A stretch of 64,000 nucleotides of DNA from Siphonodentalium dalli (taxonomy: Eukaryota; Mollusca; Scaphopoda; Gadilida; Siphonodentaliidae): the NCBI GenBank assembly GCA_032622095.1, contig CP136061.1, positions 48,675,797 through 48,739,796 on the forward strand, read 5' to 3'. Every line of letters starts with the position of its first letter. Within the stretch, counting starts at the first letter, position 1. The notes beneath the pieces are model-generated. The model saw only the letters and a list, made by a program, of their open reading frames with translations, had not been told where the DNA came from and ran no database searches. This document shows, one piece after another, positions 57,197 through 64,000 of the stretch. The translations under genes were made by a program, and so were the position numbers.

Positions 57197-58099
57197 ATTG
57201 TTGCGGCGTGTAACTGTGTGGTGTCATTTATATTTCTAATTAGCAGCAAGATGGTTAATGGCTAGCCAATTTATGTCACCCAATTTCGCAGTCACATATT
57301 TTTGTCATAATTGCTTATATTATTATTATATTCACACAACATATATGCAGGGTTACCTCTGTATGTATGTTTCGTTGCTTCGATCGGGAACATTTGTCAC
57401 GGTTAAGATATTCAGGCTGTTCAATAGATGTGCTTGACCTGATGAACAACAACATTCAACATATATTTATTTATTTACCTCCAATAAAGGAGAATATGTA
57501 TATACAAGTGTATTATGCGTATGGCCACACATATTATATGGCCTATAATGCGTGGTATGTACATCGTTTCAAGATATATACATGTTTTACAATTTAGGAA
57601 CAGAAATAGGACATCTCTGCAAACCATTATCGCATTTATTGATGTTATATTTTTGGTATATTCAGGTATATTCGTATCTCCAGGTATATAAGACAGGTAC
57701 TGTATATTATGCATATGTGCTTACCTAAACATATGAGAAGTTTATATATATATTCGATGAAGCTGAATTTGGAGGATAAAATTAATTTTTGGCCAGCTGT
57801 TTGGATGTTCTGTGATGTTTGTTCTGTCTCAAGTTGAACTTCCTACAGCCTTACTGGTGATTCTAAATGTATCTATAGGTAGGATCAGAGTGGATAGTGT
57901 ATGGATTAAATATGAGTGAGGGAACGAAACAGTATAATATACCAGAACAGTCTGGAAAGCGTGGTAAAGTCAATTGAAATGCGAGTTCGGGGTGGGTCCA
58001 AGTAACCTGGGCGGAAATATGTTTTTGCACGAAAAAGGGTGGTGGGTACCCAGAGTGCTGCAAAAAACAAAATCAGCCCCGTGTTTATTTTTTCTGACC

Positions 58100-58345
58100 C
58101 CCCCCCCCCCCGACTTTCGTTAGAAAACTTGTCATCTTGTATTTCATTCTTTGCACGACTAAATCCTTCGGCACATCCTATACAAGCCACATCCATCACC
58201 CGATCGTCATCAAACAGCATATGGATCTTCAAGGTGACCACTAGATTGGAACCATCAAAATTTTCGACTTCGTTAGAAAACTTGTCATCTTGGATGTCAT
58301 TCGTTGCACGTCTAAATCCTTCGCCACATCCTATACAAGCCACAT
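58100..58345 (-). repeat. Direct repeat of a possible short peptide-coding unit
   Basis: Two diverged units encode, on the minus strand, CIGCGEGFRRATNDIQDDKF and CIGCAEGFSRAKNEIQDDKF, separated by a 40-residue stretch without stops. No family recognised and no exon borders established. It may equally be a non-coding repeat. Confidence 0.35.
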
Positions 58346-60536
58346 CCTATACAAGTCACATTCCTCATCCGATCGTCACCAAATGGGAACTTTCGAATTT
58401 GTTCCAATTTCGTTAAAAACATGTCCGCCAGCGGCCATCTTGAATTTCACATATTACTCACTGCAGCCTATAGTTATCGGAGACATGTTTATGATCATGC
58501 ATCGCTTGATGGGAGCTATTCATTTTGGACGATTTCCAATGAAAAACAAGATTAAATCATTTGGGACCATCCTCAAGTTGAGCTCCAGTGTCATTGACAC
58601 TTTCATTTTCTGAAGTTATGGTCACATTAGGGTGTAAAATATACGCCCATCAGTGTATGTCCGTCAATTAGATGGGATGTCAATCTTTTCAATATACACA
58701 TAATAAAAAATAGGATGAATGGATACATCCTATACAGGTTTTGTTCAGTCATCACATGCAAGACTGAAGACACCAGATAAGTATTAACCCTCAGTGGAAA
58801 CCACCTTTGCGGTGCACTTGTTATACCTGTACTTGATAACAAACCGTTCCTGTTGAGTATATATTTATCTGAACAAGAACACCCCTATTCCGGTTATAGT
58901 AAGTTTATTGAACCCTTGTGCAGAAAGTCCTATAGAAATTGACCTATATAAGGGATATTTTTATAATATACAAACGTTTTCAAACATTGTTTCTAATGGT
59001 ATTTTCCCCGCAGAATTCGAAAAACAATGTTGGCAAGTTGGAAAGTTACTATTTCCTGCCCAAAATGGCGTCCGCAGATGGCCGCCCTCAGAAATAAATG
59101 GAAAATGCCTCTATAGATTGGAGCTTTTTAACTTGAACGATCTCCAATGCAAAACATGGCCAGTGGCGGCCATCTTGTTTTGCTTTTTTGCTGGATTAAA
59201 TCCTTTGGACCCTCTTCAAGTTGAGCTCCAGTGTCATTAGAAGTTAGTGAAATTGGTTGATGTGTGTTAAACATTGGGTGTAATTTTTTAGGTTTGGTGG
59301 TGGTGGTGGCTGGTGGTGGTGGCTGGTGCAATGCATGGGTCAAGGAAATTTCCAGATGCAATAAAACGGCATACATTTCTGTCCGCCAACGCCCGCCCCC
59401 GCGACAAAATATCTAATAGTTTCCTATTTGCGGTCATATGCTAAATAGTCCTCTAGTATCAGATTGACATTATTTCCATATTTGAACATGATTATATCTG
59501 TAGTTAAGTTCTGTCCGTGATACTTCTCAGATACTCCAGCGACTGACGAAGAGGATGTGACGTACCACAGTGTTTAACGATGTTCCGAGTGCTGTCGAAA
59601 ACATAAGATCTCAGGTCTGATTGTCACTGATTACATTTCATAAGTGCCGCTTATATTCAGTCAGTGAATTACAGAGTATCCATTCCTTATATGGTACAGT
59701 GTCCCATTCCTTATATGGTGCAGTGTCCGGGACCGGGTTTATGTGCACAAAATATACACTCATTTTGATTTCATATCTTCAGCAGAGTTTTTGTGATTTA
59801 TTTTTGTTGTTCACCCGGTCTGGTTGGCGGTAAATTTAGCGCCACTCTGTAATCCAAGATGGCCGCCATTCTCATCGGTGGAAACTCACCTGTTTTGCTA
59901 AATCTTTTGATATTCCCGATTGTCCCAAAGAGGGTCAGAACATTCAAAACAAAATACATGTTTACTGTAATATAATACCTGGAATTTGATAAAATGATAA
60001 AATGAAATATTCCAAAAGTTTTATCATTTCTCATAATAAAATTTATCCAAGATGGCACGAATGGGGCTATACGAGTACATCCAACAAAACGAATGTTTTC
60101 ATGGATATCATATTTGGAATTGGGGATCACAGAATGCTGATCAAATAAAATTATATGTGTTACGATTTTCTACTATTTCTCTAAATGTTATCAAATTCGC
60201 ACAACAATGTCATTCGGATTTGCTGTTACTACATGAACACAGTGTTTATAGAATGGTCAACACAACAGCAATGTATATAACAGATGCTTAGCACTTTAAA
60301 ACCACGTTTACTAAATGGATTCTCTCACCCTTGCAGTTATAAAACTTTTAAGAATAAATTTGATGGTCTTTCATTTATTTTTCAACAGACATATGAGAAG
60401 AAAATATAAGTGCAGAAGGATTACTATTAATTGGTGATAAATGTTCAGATAATAAGTTCAGCAATGGTTGTGTGTTGAACTTAACAATCAGGCTCAGACA
60501 TACGTATAATAATATAGATGAAATTTGTAACATGTA
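58346..60536. other. Non-genic region with diverged duplicated phrases
   Basis: 58410-58600 and 59060-59240 share GGCCATCTTG, GATxTCCAATGxAAAAC and TCAAGTTGAGCTCCAGTGTC. A GGTGGTGGTGGCTG run lies at 59297-59325. No gene recognised. Confidence 0.5.
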
Positions 60537-60901
60537 TTAACCCTTTACCCAACAGAACGGCCCTGTGCCAATGCATTCTCTTATATATGCGAGTCGACCA
60601 TAGGTCGCCTCGCATATATAAGAGAATGCATTGGCTTAACACATTAAAAATTATAAAATTGTTAAAGAATGTAAGAAAAAATGGTAAAATGCAATGCATT
60701 CTCTTATATATGCTAGGCGACCTATGGTCGACTCGCATATATAAGAGAATGCATTGGCACAGGGCATAACTGTAACCATCACAATGTGGTCAATGAGCCG
60801 GTTCCAATGATATCCATATTTGTATGGTTTTATTGAGACAAACCCAAGATAATTTAGGCTGTTGCAGCTTTATTTGGCCGGTTTGTTGGGTAAAGGGTTA
60901 A
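60537..60901. mobile_element. TTAA MITE family D, copy 3 (inverted orientation)
   Basis: TTAACCCTTTACCCAACAGA to GTTTGTTGGGTAAAGGGTTA + A, with both hairpins. Orientation is opposite to 29942-30340. Confidence 0.92.
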
Positions 60902-61374
60902 TATGGTATGCATGGTGTGGAGATTCATAATGGTGGGAAGAGATCTATGATTTTACGGCGCCAAACCTACACGTTTATAGTTATCGGCCAACGTTTATCG
61001 AAACTTGTAAATATACCGTATTATATACTTCATTTATAAGCATGGCATCCGTATTATAAACGGAATTTAAAGATCACAAGTACGCGTAGTACTCTGCTAA
61101 TAAATTCGAATCTACGTAGGCCCCTATATGCTATGCATGTAGGCCTAGATAGTTCAGATGGGACTAGGAATTTGCGGAATAGGCCGGTTTACTGGTCATA
61201 TACTATTAAAAACAATTTAATACATTGTATTAAGACATTTATTATTGATCAAACGATGGTGATTCTGGAATATCGAGACAAGTTGTGCAGTTTAATACAA
61301 AGACAACTTTTATAAATCACGCGGCAGGCGTAGATGGTCGAACGATATATATTTATCAACCATGCGACTTTATC
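60902..61374. other. Non-genic stretch
   Basis: Nothing recognised. Confidence 0.5.
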
Positions 61375-61825
61375 TTAAAGGCCCACTTAATTTTTGAGTC
61401 ACGGATTTAGTTTTTTTGTATTGTGCCTTGATATACTGTTTTAATAACAATATATGCCATAGCATTCATCACCATTTGGAACGTCTGTGTCTCAGAATGT
61501 GTCCATAGAGTAACATAAAATAGCTATAATCATAAAATCATTTCCCCCGTTGTGGCTCCCAGAATGCAACAGTTTGTTTTCAATGAGAGGGGAATAACTC
61601 TATATCTAAACATTTAGAGTTATTCCCCTTCCAATGAAAAATAGACTTTGTGCAGAAACTTTAGCACAGAACATCGAAATCTCAACAAAAACAACATGTT
61701 CACAGTTTATTATATCGAATAATTTGAAAATACAATGTTCTGAGCTTCCTCTTTCAAATGGTATTACTATGGCATATATTTTATATAATGTGACCTGGGG
61801 TTTCGAAAATTAAGTGGGCCTTTAA
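61375..61825. mobile_element. TTAA MITE family A, copy 5 (inverted orientation)
   Basis: TTAAAGGCCCACTTAATTTT to AAAATTAAGTGGGCCTTTAA with the GGGGAATAACTCTATATC...GAGTTATTCCCC palindrome inside. 451 bp. Confidence 0.92.
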
Positions 61826-62509
61826 TCGCATTCTATTCGTGTGTATATAGCGTTCCCGGTGGTAAACTGGCCGAATTATGTAGTGGATAATACTCAGATT
61901 GTGTGCCTTTTTAGTTCAAAGACACATTTAATGAAGCGGACACTATTTAAACCGTTAATGTTAACGTCATCTACATGTAGAGAACCGAGCGACATTATGT
62001 TACCACTTACTTTGGCTTTCATTTACTTCCCTTTCGTAACCACAAAGCTTGTCACCTAGCTTGGCTTTTAGTTATATAACACGTAAGGATATACGCATGC
62101 GCAATTGACATTTTGGAAGTTTTGCAACTCCCGGAAAGGTTTGATAATTTTGTTCGTTCCTACAAAAATTGCATATTATGTTTTATTTCTCAACTATTTT
62201 ACATAATTTAATTGAGCAAAGTACTCATGTCAGTTCACCTTATCTTTACATGTTCGAATTTTGTTGTTACTCCTTCACAATCAAACTGTTGCGAAGTCGA
62301 ATTTGGATTTTCCGTTTTTTTCGAAACTGAAAACGGAAAATCCAAATGTTATAGTCTTCTTCTTGGCTAAGCGGCCAGCTACTGTGCTCCGTGCAGCTCA
62401 TAACCAACGTCATGTGACTATGTTCTGCCTACATTTAAGAAAATTTGACCGTATTACCACTTGAGTTATCCATCTTCAGTCGCAATTTTGTCCGAGACCC
62501 TCCATTTGA
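61826..62509. other. Non-genic stretch with a hairpin
   Basis: 62301-62347 forms a hairpin (ATTTGGATTTTCCGTTTTTT ... AAAACGGAAAATCCAAAT). No gene recognised. Confidence 0.5.
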
Positions 62510-63815
62510 CCACAGGAGTTTGTCAGAATGATAATAAATAATAGTATTAATAATAATAGTAATAAAAAAATATATACAAATAGAAACAGTAATAAAAGAC
62601 TAGGATTGAAACAAGGGGATTAGTGATTTGACCTATAAATGTTTATTTATAACTATTTTACTTGAATAGACACGTTATCGATTGTTGCGATCTTCAGATA
62701 CATGTAGATTGCTATTAAGACTATTAGTATTAGGCCAAAAGAAAGAATACCTGAGTTTAGCTTCAACTTTAGGGTAACATGAGGGAAAAAAACAGGGGCG
62801 GGCGGGCGGTAGTTCATTTTATTTTATTATTCGTGCCTTCTAAGGCCAAAACAAAATGAATGCGTGTTTCCCGTAACGAGCCCAAAAAAAAAATAGTGGC
62901 GGGCGGCTTTTCATTTTATTTTATTTTTTCATTTTATTTTGTTATGGTCTCGTGTGGGCCATGCCTAACCACCATCAAACACAATACAATGACCCAGAGC
63001 AACCAACAAATTGGTGATAAGACTGATATATTGAGGGGAAACATATAAAACAGTAGACAGTTTACTAAAATTACTTTAACATACACTGCCTTGCGATCAC
63101 AGGGGTTTGACAAGATGATAGTAAATAAAAAATATAATAGATATATAGATATATAAGTAATAAATAAAGAATAGGGTAGCAACTAGGGGATTAGCGATTG
63201 ACGTCATTTTTTAAAAATTTTAGTATCACGAAAATTAGAAACATGAAAAAAACGTTGTAATTAGTTGGCGGTGTCGGGCAAAATTGTACACAGATAATAA
63301 AAGGGCCGAGGAATCTCTGCCGTTTGCATCATGCTGTCCGAATATTTCCGGGGCATGTTAATGTTAGTAACGATGTAACATTTAAAAGATTTAGGTCGAA
63401 ATATTCGGACCACTGCTGCAAACAACTTCGTCCAAGAGTTGATCAAGTTTTACTGGACACCGTACCCAGCAGCGTGTCAGAGGGCAGCCAACGCTTCGAA
63501 AATGAAACTTGCCGTTGCGGTGATATAAAGAGAAAATAGGTGATGTAGTCAAATCAAAGTTAAATTTCAGCCACATGCGGTCATATTGATGTATAATAGT
63601 CATAATAGCAATCTGTCTGAAGATCGCTACAATCGATAACGTTTTGGCTTTCCTATTTTCGAGGCAACAATTTTATAAATAAACATTTGTAGGTCAAATC
63701 ACTAATCCCCTTGATTCATTCCTATACTTTTATTACTATTTATTATTATTTGTATATATTTATTATTATTTGTATATATTTATTATTATTTATTATCATT
63801 CTGACAAACTCCTGT
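62510..63815. mobile_element. Possible fold-back element, about 1.3 kb
   Basis: The arms 62510-62725 and 63605-63815 are imperfect inverses: CAGGAGTTTGTCAGAATGAT, GGGGATTAGTGATTTGACCT, GATTGTTGCGATCTTCAGA. A partial third copy is at 63100-63210. No coding content identified. Confidence 0.65.
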
Positions 63816-64000
63816 GCTTGCGATGTGGCTTGGCCACAACAGGCATCAGCCCTGCATTGGAACAATCAATACAAATAGGGAAAACTTTACATCCCCATTG
63901 GGACCTGCACAATGGGCACAGGTATCAATGAACCCAAAGGCTGCCCCATAATATCCCAATTCTATTGGAGACTGACAAACAATATGGAGTAGACCCTTTA
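63816..64000. other. Unassigned window edge
   Basis: On the minus strand one frame reads CRSQWGCKVFPICIDCSNAG followed by MPVVAKPHRKHRSL and a stop, a Cys-rich end that might belong to a transposon protein. It is truncated by the window edge and cannot be assigned. Confidence 0.25.

Larger units (their letters stand above)
53227..58073. repeat. Tandem segmental duplication (two copies with different insertions)
   Basis: Copy 1 runs from 53227 to about 56507 and copy 2 from 56508 to about 58073. Both start CGAGATGAGTTGTTGTGATG, carry MITE A at the same point (CATCTATTAAAGGCCC), continue through ATTAGCAGCAAGATGGTTAA and TATTCAGGCTGTTCAATAGA, and end at CCCAGAGTGCTGCAAAAAA. Copy 1 holds two extra insertions. 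Copy 2 has a replaced segment near 57458-57607. Confidence 0.92.

Noticed and set aside
60481-60769. Peptides with [18 protein letters not shown] found at several places
   Set aside because: Translation of the MITE family D/E hairpin on both strands; not a protein family.

Overview
The window is eukaryotic, most likely from a marine invertebrate, perhaps a lophotrochozoan such as a mollusc. The evidence is GT-AG introns, a phase-consistent multi-exon gene, a tRNA-derived SINE, an APE-type LINE and many MITE-like palindromes in AT-rich DNA. The species cannot be fixed from the sequence. No prokaryotic feature was found.

The one convincing host gene lies on the minus strand, from about 44.2 kb down to 15.2 kb. 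It encodes a secreted modular serine protease closely resembling horseshoe-crab clotting Factor C. I reconstructed 19 exons by hand, with matching GT/AG sites and codon phases at every junction. The order is: end of a signal peptide and a Cys-rich N-terminus, an EGF-like module, CCP/sushi modules, a split CCP carrying a proline/arginine-rich linker, then a trypsin-type domain with intact His/Asp/Ser. The LCCL and C-type lectin domains of horseshoe-crab Factor C were not found. The first exon, with the start codon and promoter, was not found. Notable points are four tandem near-identical copies of an 87-bp half-CCP exon, an RSKR furin-type site where Factor C is cut into two chains, a Leu-Ile activation bond, an RWE instead of the RWR lipid A-binding tripeptide, and a decayed 60-bp tandem repeat of the C-terminal coding sequence running past the stop codon.

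The rest is dense mobile DNA. From 1.9 to 12.5 kb, minus strand, is a degenerate LINE interrupted by a 3.5-kb element with a TTA target duplication; removing the insert restores the LINE frame. The introns of the protease gene hold a possible hAT-like element, a 0.5-kb-armed inverted repeat, TTAA-ended MITEs with a shared palindromic core, a 53-bp minisatellite, and a short LTR-type retroelement with identical 218-bp repeats, a primer-binding-site-like sequence and a polypurine tract. Upstream of the gene are a 44-bp minisatellite, a CT microsatellite, a tRNA-derived SINE and another TTAA MITE. From 53.2 to 58.1 kb is a tandem duplication: one copy took a 1.36-kb element with 9-bp target duplications and a second insertion, while the other copy preserves the empty sites. 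From 58 to 64 kb there are further MITEs, a possible foldback element and no recognisable gene.
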